A stretch of DNA of 64,000 nt, taken from contig NZ_BBRG01000002.1 of the NCBI RefSeq assembly GCF_000975155.1, positions 186,001 to 250,000 of the forward strand, written 5' to 3'. The translations under genes and the position numbers were made by a program. The DNA comes from Demequina globuliformis (GTDB lineage: Bacteria; Actinomycetota; Actinomycetes; Actinomycetales; Demequinaceae). Below are positions 47,088 through 55,428 of this stretch, piece by piece. Each line of letters opens with the position of its first letter. The stretch's first letter is position 1. The notes under the pieces were generated by a model, which had not been told where the DNA came from, did no database searches, and was given only the letters and a program-made list of their open reading frames with translations.

Positions 47088-47882
47088 TTAAGAACCCCAA
47101 CCGGCTGACCACCTGAGGTACGCGTCCCACCAGTGGTTTCCCCAAAACACGGCCAGCCAGAATCCTGCGATCATCCACGGCCCGAATGGCACCTTCACGC
47201 CTTTGACCGTGCCTGCGCGCACCATCGAGGTGATCGATCCGAGCATCCCGAGCACTGGAGCCGCAACTGCTCCGATCAGCAGGGCACCCCACCCCAGGTA
47301 GCCGAGCACGAGGCCCAGCGGAACCGCCAGGCGGACATCGCCGAAACCCAGCCCTTGGGGGTAGGCAAACCACAGCAGAAAATAGGAACCGCCTAGAATC
47401 AAGGCGCCCAGCAATGCCCGGACCAGTGGCCAAGGCTCGCCCGCGACGAAGGCCGCGACGACCACACCGGTCAGGCCCACGACCAACGTCGGATAGATGA
47501 GGGCTGAGGGCAATCGCATCAGCTGAAAGTCGATCACCGTTAATGCGACAGTCGTCACTGCGAAAAAACTGAGCACCACCCCAAGAACGGTGAGACCAAA
47601 CGCAAGGTACACGCCTACAAACAGTGCACTGACTGACAACTCGACCGCGGGGTAACTCCATGAGATACGCGCCCCGCATTTCCGACACTTCCCCCGGAGG
47701 ACGAGCCACGAGAGCACCGGAATATTGTCGTACCAAGCGATGTCCTGGTTGCACTGAAGGCAGCGGCTCGAATCGCTGACCCAGTTGCGGTGATGCGGAA
47801 CGCGAGCGATCAGAACATTGGTAAAGGACCCCAATAGGAGACCCACCAGCCCGACAGCCGCGATGCCCCACCATGGCGTCAC
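47088..47882 (-). CDS. pilD: Type IV prepilin peptidase / N-methyltransferase
   Basis: Cuts prepilin leaders after Gly and methylates the new N terminus. 264 aa. The N-terminal cytoplasmic domain has the four zinc cysteines C41, C44, C66, C69; the aspartyl protease residues are D118 (TVIDFQ) and D182 (GFGDVRL). About eight membrane helices. GTG at 47882 directly abuts the preceding stop. A prepilin peptidase next to aroC is common in actinobacteria; here the full pilus set joins it. Confidence 0.95.
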   Translation of the reverse strand: MTPWWGIAAVGLVGLLLGSFTNVLIARVPHHRNWVSDSSRCLQCNQDIAWYDNIPVLSWLVLRGKCRKCGARISWSYPAVELSVSALFVGVYLAFGLTVLGVVLSFFAVTTVALTVIDFQLMRLPSALIYPTLVVGLTGVVVAAFVAGEPWPLVRALLGALILGGSYFLLWFAYPQGLGFGDVRLAVPLGLVLGYLGWGALLIGAVAAPVLGMLGSITSMVRAGTVKGVKVPFGPWMIAGFWLAVFWGNHWWDAYLRWSAGWGS

Positions 47883-49421
47883 CTACGAAACCTCACGCTT
47901 GTAGAGCAGCTCGACCACGAACCCAGACGACGACTGAGCGGCAGAGACAAGATCAACTCCGGGGACACCTACGTCTGAGTAAACAAAGGTCGCGGGGGTA
48001 TGAACGTCGACATCGCCACCGTAAACCTGACCGATAAACTGACTACTGTTCTGAATGTGGACGTCGCCTGGGGCGTACCAGAACGACTCGATCGGGGGCA
48101 TGACGGTCATCGGGGTACTGATATTGATTGAGCCGGAGCCAGTGGAGTTCGGCACGATGACCCAGAGCGTGTGTGGGCGCCCGTCACCCGAACTAAATGT
48201 CAGTGGGTTCACAGACTTGAAATTGTTTGCGAATATCACAGTATCCGCGTACAACTCGAAGCCGAACCCACTCGCGGAATAGAATCCGTTGCCGTGGCCG
48301 TTCCTGCAGCCTTGCAGGTCGTACATGGTCGGGGTGCTCGGCAACTTGACGGGTCCCTTGATCTCACCAATCCAACCCAGATACTCGCACTTCTCAGGGT
48401 AAGGCTTGTTCCAGTCCTTTAGGGGGTACTGGTCATTGATCCTTCGCGCCAAGTCCATGTGATCTCGCCGGACGAAGCCCGTCCAGTCAGATGGAACATA
48501 ATTGATCACTGGTAACCCGACTGGGGTGATGTTCTGAATCGAATCGGCTCCCACATTAAAGCGCACAGTACCGTTGGCCGTCAGCGGTTGCGCAGTAACC
48601 TTGGACCCGCCGACCGTTACATCTCCACCGAGTGAGATTGGATTGTTGTTCTCCAAATTTCCACTGCGAACGGTCGTGTTCCCGTCTACAGAATATTTCG
48701 CGCTGGCCGTAGAAGGGAACGTGGCCCCGTCTTGGGTCCACAAGTCACCGCCAACGTGACAAGCACTGTTAGAGAAGTTGACACTCCCGTCGGGAACAAT
48801 GAGAGACCCGTTCATCTTTGCGCCGCCCGAGCAGTTAAAATTTCCCCCGTCGATCCACACATCTGCCTTCTGATCGAGGAGCTGGGGAGACAGAGTAAAG
48901 CCCGCGCCGACGAAGACGTCGGTGGCGGAGAATATCGCGGCGTCTTCGGACAACTGAGTCCGGGGTTCGAGCGCGAGGCTGGATTGCATGACGCGTACGG
49001 GATTGAGTCCAACACTATCGGTAAGGCCCTCAGCAGTCGCCGTCACCGTGGCACGGTTGGGAAGAGCGGTGAGGTTGCCACCACTGCAACTGATTGGGGA
49101 CGCCGAGTCGTCATTGTAATACTCGATCTGGACAGTGACCTCAGTCGCCTGGGTGTCCGCGTTGAGTGTCAGTGGACTGAACGAGGGCGCTCCACAGGGC
49201 GACTCGTACTCGAGTTCTGCCATCGTGGCATCAATAGCCGCTTCCGCCGCATGGATCTCCGTGGTCCGAAGACGGTCCCGGCCCGAGTCGTTGACAGCGA
49301 CGATGGTCTGGGTGATAACGACCGCCGCGACAGCAATGCCTACGAGGGCGACTCCCATCGCGGCTACGAGCGCGACGCCGTCGTCGCCTCGCGCGAATCG
49401 AGCGCGTTCGAAAAAAGACAT
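47883..49421 (-). CDS. PilX-like pilus protein with large beta-rich C-terminal domain
   Basis: 512 aa. DDGVALVAAMGVALVGIAVAA is a PilX-type N-terminal membrane helix followed by the amphipathic helix TTEIHAAEAAIDATMAELEY. Residues 160-300 are Gly/Asn/Ser-rich with repeating short beta turns (GGNFNCSGGAKMNGSLIV, GGDLWTQDG, GGDVTVGGS), resembling a bactofilin- or beta-helix-like passenger. Five or more cysteines suggest disulfides outside the cell. ATG at 49421 is chosen because AGGAGG lies 5 nt before it; in-frame codons further upstream overlap the previous gene. The bases are visibly less GC-rich than in the flanking aro genes. Function inferred: minor pilus or surface component. Confidence 0.6.
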   Translation of the reverse strand: MSFFERARFARGDDGVALVAAMGVALVGIAVAAVVITQTIVAVNDSGRDRLRTTEIHAAEAAIDATMAELEYESPCGAPSFSPLTLNADTQATEVTVQIEYYNDDSASPISCSGGNLTALPNRATVTATAEGLTDSVGLNPVRVMQSSLALEPRTQLSEDAAIFSATDVFVGAGFTLSPQLLDQKADVWIDGGNFNCSGGAKMNGSLIVPDGSVNFSNSACHVGGDLWTQDGATFPSTASAKYSVDGNTTVRSGNLENNNPISLGGDVTVGGSKVTAQPLTANGTVRFNVGADSIQNITPVGLPVINYVPSDWTGFVRRDHMDLARRINDQYPLKDWNKPYPEKCEYLGWIGEIKGPVKLPSTPTMYDLQGCRNGHGNGFYSASGFGFELYADTVIFANNFKSVNPLTFSSGDGRPHTLWVIVPNSTGSGSINISTPMTVMPPIESFWYAPGDVHIQNSSQFIGQVYGGDVDVHTPATFVYSDVGVPGVDLVSAAQSSSGFVVELLYKREVS

Positions 49422-49432
49422 TGCGTTCCTCC

Positions 49433-50113
49433 TCATAGCCCCGGGATCGATGAGCAATAATCCGGGGAGTAGCCAAACACCGTGTTTCTTCCGGTTACAA
49501 CGGACGAGACAACTGCCGGCTTTGCCCCGGCCTCTGCTCCCGGATCACTCATCCTCAGCGTGACGCGAATATTCTGTGCCTTGGAACCGGTGGGGAGCGT
49601 AGTATCAAGCCAGAATGGCGGCCAGGACTCAGGATCGTCGGGGTCGATCACGTCGTTTGTTGGCGCGACGACATTGTTAGCCACGTTGTACCACGTCGTC
49701 GACGACGACGGGTTGCCCGCATCCCACTCCCGGTACTCGAGGTCGCCAAACTGAGACGCACCGTTATGGAAAATCACCCGCCACTGGACGCACTTATCTT
49801 CGCCGTTCTCCTGCGTGTATACGCGCAGTGAGTAATTGGAGCCGACGCCGGACTGCGCATGACTGTCGAGTGCAGGGTCAAGAATTACATTCCCGGAACG
49901 AATCTGTCGATCGATTTGGGATAGCCCCAAACGTGCCTGCTCAACCGATCGCGTGCGTGCAAGATTGTCCTCGGACTGATTGATCATCGTGATAAACAGA
50001 GAAAAAATGAGTGCCATCAGGGTGGAAAAGATAGTCATCGCGATGAGCAACTCGGTCAGGCTGTAGCCCTCACTGGAGCGCATGCGCACGCGCGCCTCGA
50101 TGCAGTCACGCAT
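49433..50113 (-). CDS. PilW-like minor prepilin
   Basis: 226 aa. Prepilin signature SEGYSLTELLIAMTIFSTLMALIF: Gly before the cleavage site, then Tyr instead of Phe and Glu at mature position 5. A basic leader of about 15 residues precedes it. The C-terminal globular domain has Cys in DKCVQWR and YCSS, able to form a disulfide loop. It probably helps prime or decorate the pilus. Overlaps the upstream gene by 8 nt. Confidence 0.8.
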   Translation of the reverse strand: MRDCIEARVRMRSSEGYSLTELLIAMTIFSTLMALIFSLFITMINQSEDNLARTRSVEQARLGLSQIDRQIRSGNVILDPALDSHAQSGVGSNYSLRVYTQENGEDKCVQWRVIFHNGASQFGDLEYREWDAGNPSSSTTWYNVANNVVAPTNDVIDPDDPESWPPFWLDTTLPTGSKAQNIRVTLRMSDPGAEAGAKPAVVSSVVTGRNTVFGYSPDYCSSIPGL

Positions 50114-51959
50114 TCTCGGGCTCCTTGTAGGAGGCTGAGGCGGATGAGCCGTTTAGAGTCATGGTGACAGTCAAGATGAAGGGATCCCCTGCCACTGGCT
50201 CAATCGCGTAATCAATGGCCGCTGTCACGGTGCCAGTCGCTGCGGTGGTCGCGCATGCCTCTTGCTCGCACAGCGGGTCCAGGCCAGAAGGGGACTCCCC
50301 GGCTTGAGAGACAGACACGCGGCCACTCGCGGTAACAGCAACAAGGGGGTTTGACCAGGTTACCTCTGCGATGTCGGCGCCTTCGTTCGAACCAGGCGCG
50401 AGGCTCAGCGTGGAGTATCCAGACCCGTTCCAGTACTGGAGCGAACCACTTCGCGCTATGGACGCAGGCGTCGTAGTTTGGGAAGTGCCCCTCTGAGCGA
50501 GTACCGAATCGTTGTACCCGGTGATCATGACAAGTCCGCTACCAGCGTCGCCATCGTCCCAGCTTGAACTGACAATTGCTCCCACAGATATAGTGCCGAG
50601 CTGCCGGTTGACGCCTGCAGAGGCACAGCCAGATCCTGACAATACTTCACAACCGGTGTTCCCGTTACCTGCGAGACCTTCGATGAAACGCCCCGCCCAC
50701 GCTGTCTCGACGCTCGAACCGCTCTCGTTCTGCACTCGCCCGAGACGAACGATGTCGGGTCCGGCGTGGAGCAAAAGGTAGCCCGAGTAGGTCGTGGCGG
50801 GATTCAACCTCGCAGCGGCACACGGTTGCGTAGCGGGTACCGTGGCCGCACCCGCTCCCACCGAACAGCTTTGAGTCGTCGAAGCATCCAGCCAGCCATC
50901 ACGCGGGTCGTCTGACCGACCTTCCAGTCGCAAGCCGGTAAGTCCCCCACCAATGGTGTGGCTGGAGTTGTTGGCAGACATCACGACATCGGTTGGATTC
51001 GCCGGCGGGGCTTCAGGGCTGACGTCATCGTTTGACGCCGCGACAGAGAACGCTTCATAGCCCTCGAGCCAACCAAACGTCTCCGGCTGGTTGTTAGTAT
51101 CGTCGTCATTCCAGCGGACGCCCCCGTACTGGCCCAAGGCCGTGGCGGACGTTGTTTGCTGGCTGGACGACTGCGCGCTCGTCGAGGCAGTGCCAACCTG
51201 GATCTGATGGAATGGTGACGACCCAAACAACGGACGTGGCAAAGCGGGGTCTGTCTCGTTCTCCGGAAGCGTGGTCGCGGAAGCGGAGAACACTACGTTC
51301 CCCGAGGCTGCGTGCGAATAGTAAAGCGCCTGGCATGACGCGAGGAACGGAGCGTTGTTTAGATCGCCGCAACCCCCAGACGGGGCGTATGCCGTCGAGA
51401 AGAGCGTCGTAACTTCTTGCGCACCGGACTTGAGGGAGTCCCATGAAACGACGACCGCCAAGCCGTACGCGTCGTCTTGCCCAGCTTGGTCTACGGTGAC
51501 GTAAGAGCGAACCGTGAACTCGGTACCCCTACCGGCAGCGTCTACTTTGAGCTGCGAGTGGGAGCCCGTGGAGTCAAAAAGTGGGGGCCAAGCACTGGTG
51601 AGGTCCTGATCGTTCGGGCCAGCGGGTGCTACATGCAGCGCAACCGCGGTTCCCTCTACATCCAACACGTTTCCAGGTGCGAATGAGTCACCACCCGAAG
51701 CGGCTTGGTAGTTGCTGGCCATGCCCTTCTTGAGCACGTTCCAGGGAATTGCCCTCAACTGCTCCATAGCCTCGTTGGCATACGACGTTGCCTGCTGGCG
51801 GGCGTTTGAATCTGCGTTGGTGGTCAGCGCTGAAGCTTGGATACCAATGATGGCAATAATCACAATTGCCATGACAAACATCGCCACAATCAACTCGACA
51901 AGGGTGAACCCCAGTTCATAACGATTCAGGCGCGAATTCTGCAAGCTCGTCATCGTCAC
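50106..51959 (-). CDS. Very large PilV-like minor prepilin
   Basis: 617 aa, several times the usual minor-pilin size. The leader is followed by GFTLVELIVAMFVMAIVII, a class III prepilin site with Glu5. The remaining 550 residues are Ser/Thr/Gly/Asn-rich with paired cysteines (GGCGDLNN, ASCQALYY, TQSCSVG, TQPCAAA, GCEVLSGSGC, PLCEQEAC), suggesting a disulfide-stabilised extracellular tip or adhesin module. GTG at 51959 lies 7 nt after a TAGGCT box (leaderless); ATG at 51953 is the alternative. It follows a hairpin after the major pilin, so it may be made at a separate level. Confidence 0.75.
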   Translation of the reverse strand: MTMTSLQNSRLNRYELGFTLVELIVAMFVMAIVIIAIIGIQASALTTNADSNARQQATSYANEAMEQLRAIPWNVLKKGMASNYQAASGGDSFAPGNVLDVEGTAVALHVAPAGPNDQDLTSAWPPLFDSTGSHSQLKVDAAGRGTEFTVRSYVTVDQAGQDDAYGLAVVVSWDSLKSGAQEVTTLFSTAYAPSGGCGDLNNAPFLASCQALYYSHAASGNVVFSASATTLPENETDPALPRPLFGSSPFHQIQVGTASTSAQSSSQQTTSATALGQYGGVRWNDDDTNNQPETFGWLEGYEAFSVAASNDDVSPEAPPANPTDVVMSANNSSHTIGGGLTGLRLEGRSDDPRDGWLDASTTQSCSVGAGAATVPATQPCAAARLNPATTYSGYLLLHAGPDIVRLGRVQNESGSSVETAWAGRFIEGLAGNGNTGCEVLSGSGCASAGVNRQLGTISVGAIVSSSWDDGDAGSGLVMITGYNDSVLAQRGTSQTTTPASIARSGSLQYWNGSGYSTLSLAPGSNEGADIAEVTWSNPLVAVTASGRVSVSQAGESPSGLDPLCEQEACATTAATGTVTAAIDYAIEPVAGDPFILTVTMTLNGSSASASYKEPENA

Positions 51960-51966
51960 CTCTCTC

Positions 51967-51972
51967 AGCCTA
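51967..51972 (-). promoter_or_regulatory. -10 box of the PilV-like gene
   Basis: TAGGCT on the minus strand, ending 7 nt before GTG 51959. Lies just after the hairpin that follows the pilin gene. No clear -35. Confidence 0.45.
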
Positions 51973-51983
51973 GCCAATTGCCC

Positions 51984-52029
51984 TGCTGGGGTGCGGCGCC
52001 GTCCATTTGAGACGAGCCACACCCCAACA
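51984..52029 (-). terminator. Hairpin after the major pilin gene
   Basis: Arms 52029-52016 and 51997-51984 pair over 14 positions in RNA, two of them G-U, with an 18-nt loop. It starts 24 nt after the pilin stop. No U-run. Likely a partial terminator or 3' stabiliser that keeps pilin mRNA above the minor-pilin mRNA. Confidence 0.5.
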
Positions 52030-52052
52030 GAAATTCGGAACGCGCGTTGGTA

Positions 52053-52505
52053 CTACGGCGTCGGGATTGTGGTGCCGCAGTTGCCCTCTTCGAGCCCGCC
52101 CTGCGCTGAGTACTGGTATCCCTTAGCCTTCGAGACGTCGCCCTTGTCGTTCGTGACAGAGACACACCAGGTCGTCGAATCCTTACCGGTGTTGTCACCG
52201 TTGGCAAGCGTGACGTTGTCCGAGGCCTTGCTCACGACCTCACTACCGATCGTGTAGTCGGCGCCTGTACTTGCCTGCTCAATCTTCGGACCTGCGGTGT
52301 TGTCAACGAACCAGGTGGCAACTTCCTTGCCGAGGGTCGAGACGTCCGCCTTGGCGGCCGAGTCCTCAGCCTTCTCGCGCTGCGAGAGGAAGATCGGGAT
52401 AGCGATTGCGGCGAGGATGCCGATGATGATCATGACAACGAGGAGCTCGATCAGAGTAAAACCCTGGTCCTTGTTGTCAAGCTGCTTGCGAATGCGAGCC
52501 ATCAT
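52053..52505 (-). CDS. Type IV major pilin
   Basis: 150 aa. Short basic leader (MARIRKQLDNKDQG) cut before FTLIELLVVMIIIGILAAIA, with Glu5 and the long hydrophobic helix; then a compact globular domain rich in Thr, Asp and Lys with two Cys (TTWCVSV and GNCGTT) closing a C-terminal disulfide loop. ATG at 52505 (or 52502) follows AAAGGAA. This small single-domain form and its place directly after pilC argue for the major subunit. A CATAAT box about 25 nt upstream may be its own promoter. Confidence 0.93.
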   Translation of the reverse strand: MMARIRKQLDNKDQGFTLIELLVVMIIIGILAAIAIPIFLSQREKAEDSAAKADVSTLGKEVATWFVDNTAGPKIEQASTGADYTIGSEVVSKASDNVTLANGDNTGKDSTTWCVSVTNDKGDVSKAKGYQYSAQGGLEEGNCGTTIPTP

Positions 52506-52597
52506 AATAATGATTCCTTTGCTTTCAATTATGTAGGTTAAGGGAACGGGTGCTCCCCTTCGCCGCTTGTGCCGCAGGGCATTCGCGGAGAAGTCTC

Positions 52598-53824
52598 TTA
52601 AGCAATCAGCTCGAAGACGCCAAAAATTGGCATATACAAAGCGATCACCATAAATCCAACAATGCCACCAAGAACCGCAATCATCAGCGGCTCAATCAAA
52701 GAAGTAAGCTGCTCGGTCGTGGCTTCCACCTCTTGGTCGTAGAAGTCCGCGATCTTGTCGAGCATCGTGTCCAGCGCGCCGGTGTCTTCACCCACGGCCA
52801 TCATCTGCACCACCATGGGCGGAAACACCGCGTGCTCCGCCAACGGTTTGGCGAGTGAGTTTCCAGTGCGGACAGACTCACGCACGTCCTTCGACGCCCG
52901 CTCGATCACGATGTTGCCGCTAGCCTCGCCCACAATGTCCAGGGCCTGCAGCACGGGCACGCCAGAACTGAGCATCGCACTCAGGTTGCGAGTGAAACGG
53001 GCGATAGAAATCTTCTGCACCAGAGCACCGAACACGGGGGCCTTGAGGTACAGCGGCTCGACTTTGCTGCGGAACTCCTTCTTATTCTTGTTCTTGTTCC
53101 ACAGGAACGCGCCAACGCCAATACCAATGATGACCGGGACGATGAGGATCTTGAGCAGGTCGGACATCGTCACGAGAATCTGCGTCAAGAACGGCAGTTC
53201 ACCACCGAGTGAATCAAACATTCCCGCGAAGACAGGAACGATGAACAACAGCATGCCGATCACAGCGAGGATCGCGATGATGAAGACGACTACGGGGTAC
53301 GTCATCGCGGACTTGACCTTGCCGCGAAGCTTTACCTCGGACTCGAAGTTGGTCGCAACGGACTCGAGTACGGTGTCGAGGAAACCGCCCACCTCACCGG
53401 CGCGCACCATGTTGACCATGAGCGGCGGGAAGACCTCGTGCTTTCCGAGCGAGGTCGATAGCGCAACGCCAGCTTCCACATCGCCGCGCACGTCCTGAAC
53501 AATGCGTGCGAGTGCCGGGTTCTCGGTCTGATCCCCAAGGATTGTGAGCGCGCGTAGAAGCGACAGGCCAGAACCGATCATGGTGGCCAACTGCCGCGAG
53601 GCAATAGCAATGTCTTTGAGCTTGACGCGATCGGAGATACCTGGGATCGAGATCTCGGTCTTGAGCCCGCCAGTCCTGACCTCGGTAATGCTGACGGCAG
53701 CCAGACCCATGTCGCGCAGGCGTGCAGCGACAGCTGCCTCCGAAGGCGCCTCGATGGAGCCCTTCTGGATTTTCCCGTGACTGTCACGGACCGCGTAGTC
53801 AAACTTCTTTGTCGACGTCGCCAT
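52598..53824 (-). CDS. pilC: Type IV pilus platform protein PilC
   Basis: Inner-membrane platform turned by PilB/PilT. 408 aa with two T2SSF domains (residues about 70-195 and 270-395; LATMIGSGLSLLRALTIL and LSAMLSSGVPVLQALDIV) and three membrane helices. ATG at 53824 lies 2 nt after the pilT stop; longer in-frame sequence overlaps pilT and is rejected. Confidence 0.95.
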   Translation of the reverse strand: MATSTKKFDYAVRDSHGKIQKGSIEAPSEAAVAARLRDMGLAAVSITEVRTGGLKTEISIPGISDRVKLKDIAIASRQLATMIGSGLSLLRALTILGDQTENPALARIVQDVRGDVEAGVALSTSLGKHEVFPPLMVNMVRAGEVGGFLDTVLESVATNFESEVKLRGKVKSAMTYPVVVFIIAILAVIGMLLFIVPVFAGMFDSLGGELPFLTQILVTMSDLLKILIVPVIIGIGVGAFLWNKNKNKKEFRSKVEPLYLKAPVFGALVQKISIARFTRNLSAMLSSGVPVLQALDIVGEASGNIVIERASKDVRESVRTGNSLAKPLAEHAVFPPMVVQMMAVGEDTGALDTMLDKIADFYDQEVEATTEQLTSLIEPLMIAVLGGIVGFMVIALYMPIFGVFELIA

Positions 53825-53826
53825 GG

Positions 53827-55263
53827 CTACTGCGCTCCCCCTGCATATGAGGTACGCCCGCACAATCGGTTGAAGTCCTCGAGGTGGTGGCACATCTCCA
53901 CACCGGTCTCGTAGGAGATTCTTCCGGTCTTCACCAACTGGGCCAGGTGTTGGTCCATCGTGTGCATGCCTTGGCGCGAGCCGGCCTGGAGCATGGAGTA
54001 GATCTGGTGGGTCTTACCCTCACGGATCAGGTTGCGGATCGCAGGTGTCGCAACCATCACCTCAGTCGCGACAGCTCGACCGGGACCGTCAGACCTGCGG
54101 CACAGGGCCTGACACACAACGCCCTGCAAAGCAGACCCCAGCTGAGTCTGCACCTGCGCCTGCTGCTCCGCTGGAAAGACGTCGATGATGCGGGAGATTG
54201 TTTGTGCTGCGTCCTGCGTGTGCAAAGTGCCAAACACCAGGTGTCCGGTCTCTGCCGCCGTCAAAGCGACCTGAATAGTCTCGAGGTCACGCAACTCACC
54301 GATCAGAATCACATCGGGGTCCTGACGCAACACGTGCTTCAGGGCCTTCTGGAATGAGTGGGTGTCGGTGCCGACTTCTCGTTGGTTCACCAGCGAGGAC
54401 TTGTGCCGGTGCAGGAACTCGATCGGGTCCTCCACCGTCATGATGTGCGAGGCGCGATTCCTGTTGACGAGGTCGATGAGCGACGCCAGCGTCGTGGACT
54501 TGCCGGATCCGGTGGGGCCCGTCACGAGTACGAGTCCACGCGGAAGGCCCGCGAAGTTCGACACGGTCGCTGGGACGCCCAGCGCCTCAAGCGGCTTGAT
54601 CTCGTAGGGGATCACTCGGAAGGCGGCGCCGATCGAGTTGCGCTGCTGGTAGATGTTGACGCGGTAGCGGGCCTCGCCCACGAGCGCGTACGAGAAGTCC
54701 AGTTCGAGGTGCTCTTCAAATGTCTCGCGCTGCTTCTGGGTGAGGATCCCGTAGATCGAACGCTGGATCGACTCTGGTACCAGTTTTTCTAGGCCTTCGA
54801 CTGGAATGAGGTTGCCATCCACGCGCATCATCGGCGGCGCGCCGGAAGTGATGTGCAGGTCGGACGCGCCAGCTCGCAACATGGAGCGCAGGGCCTCTTG
54901 AATGTCGAGGTCACCTGCCTGCTGCGGCCGGCTCATTCCTACGCGCTGCGGGGCCGTGGCCTGCTCCGCCGGCTGAGATTGGCTCATCGAAGATGCGTGC
55001 GGCGCACTGGTGGGCTGTGGCGCCGATTGGGCGGGCCTGACGCCAGCCATGACTCCGGTAGAAGTCCTCGTCGGCTGGGCGCCCGTCGTGGGCTGCGAGC
55101 CAGGAGCAGGATTTGAAGGAGCCGAGGGCTGCGTGGCGGGCGGCGTCTGCGCCGGCGCGGCAGGCATGAACTGCGGCGAGTACGCGCCGTTGCCCTGGCC
55201 TGTCCCAGCACCCTGCTGCGCTGCCTGAGGCATGAAGCCTCCAGACGCTGCACCTTCTGCCAT
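53827..55263 (-). CDS. pilT: Type IV pilus retraction ATPase PilT with long disordered N terminus
   Basis: 478 aa. Residues 1-115 are a low-complexity Ala/Pro/Gln/Ser/Thr segment absent from standard PilT (about 350 aa). The ATPase follows: SDLHITSGAPPMMRVDG, Walker A GPTGSGKS (249-256), Asp box, Walker B IGELRD, His box GTLHTQDAAQT. The conserved retraction-motif region lies near the C terminus. Its presence makes this a retractable type IVa-like pilus rather than a plain secretion system. The start is preceded by GAGGGG, itself part of two GCTGAGGGG copies in the leader. Confidence 0.93.
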   Translation of the reverse strand: MAEGAASGGFMPQAAQQGAGTGQGNGAYSPQFMPAAPAQTPPATQPSAPSNPAPGSQPTTGAQPTRTSTGVMAGVRPAQSAPQPTSAPHASSMSQSQPAEQATAPQRVGMSRPQQAGDLDIQEALRSMLRAGASDLHITSGAPPMMRVDGNLIPVEGLEKLVPESIQRSIYGILTQKQRETFEEHLELDFSYALVGEARYRVNIYQQRNSIGAAFRVIPYEIKPLEALGVPATVSNFAGLPRGLVLVTGPTGSGKSTTLASLIDLVNRNRASHIMTVEDPIEFLHRHKSSLVNQREVGTDTHSFQKALKHVLRQDPDVILIGELRDLETIQVALTAAETGHLVFGTLHTQDAAQTISRIIDVFPAEQQAQVQTQLGSALQGVVCQALCRRSDGPGRAVATEVMVATPAIRNLIREGKTHQIYSMLQAGSRQGMHTMDQHLAQLVKTGRISYETGVEMCHHLEDFNRLCGRTSYAGGAQ

Positions 55264-55428
55264 CGCTATTCCCCTCAGCTACCACGATGAGCAAGTGCCC
55301 CTCAGCACCCGCAACTCGTGGCGATCGTTGGTCAGTCTATGGCCCCTCCACCCGCGTGGTCCAGGCCCAACACCCCTATCGGCGAGTGGCATATATCACT
55401 TAAGTGAGAAAGGCTTACAAATTACGCA
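55264..55428 (-). other. pilB-pilT intergenic region
   Basis: 165 nt. Holds a perfect 12-bp palindrome TCACTTAAGTGA (55396-55407), a TAGACT-like -10 box (55339-55334) about 70 nt before pilT, and two copies of GCTGAGGGG just before the pilT start. This suggests separate control of the retraction ATPase. I do not recognise a riboswitch. Confidence 0.4.

Noticed and set aside
47029-47874. Alternate minus-strand frame over pilD
   Set aside because: The other frame encodes a complete prepilin peptidase with four zinc Cys and both catalytic Asp.
55264-55428. Cyclic-di-GMP riboswitch before pilT
   Set aside because: Considered because such elements control pili, but the conserved aptamer core is not present.
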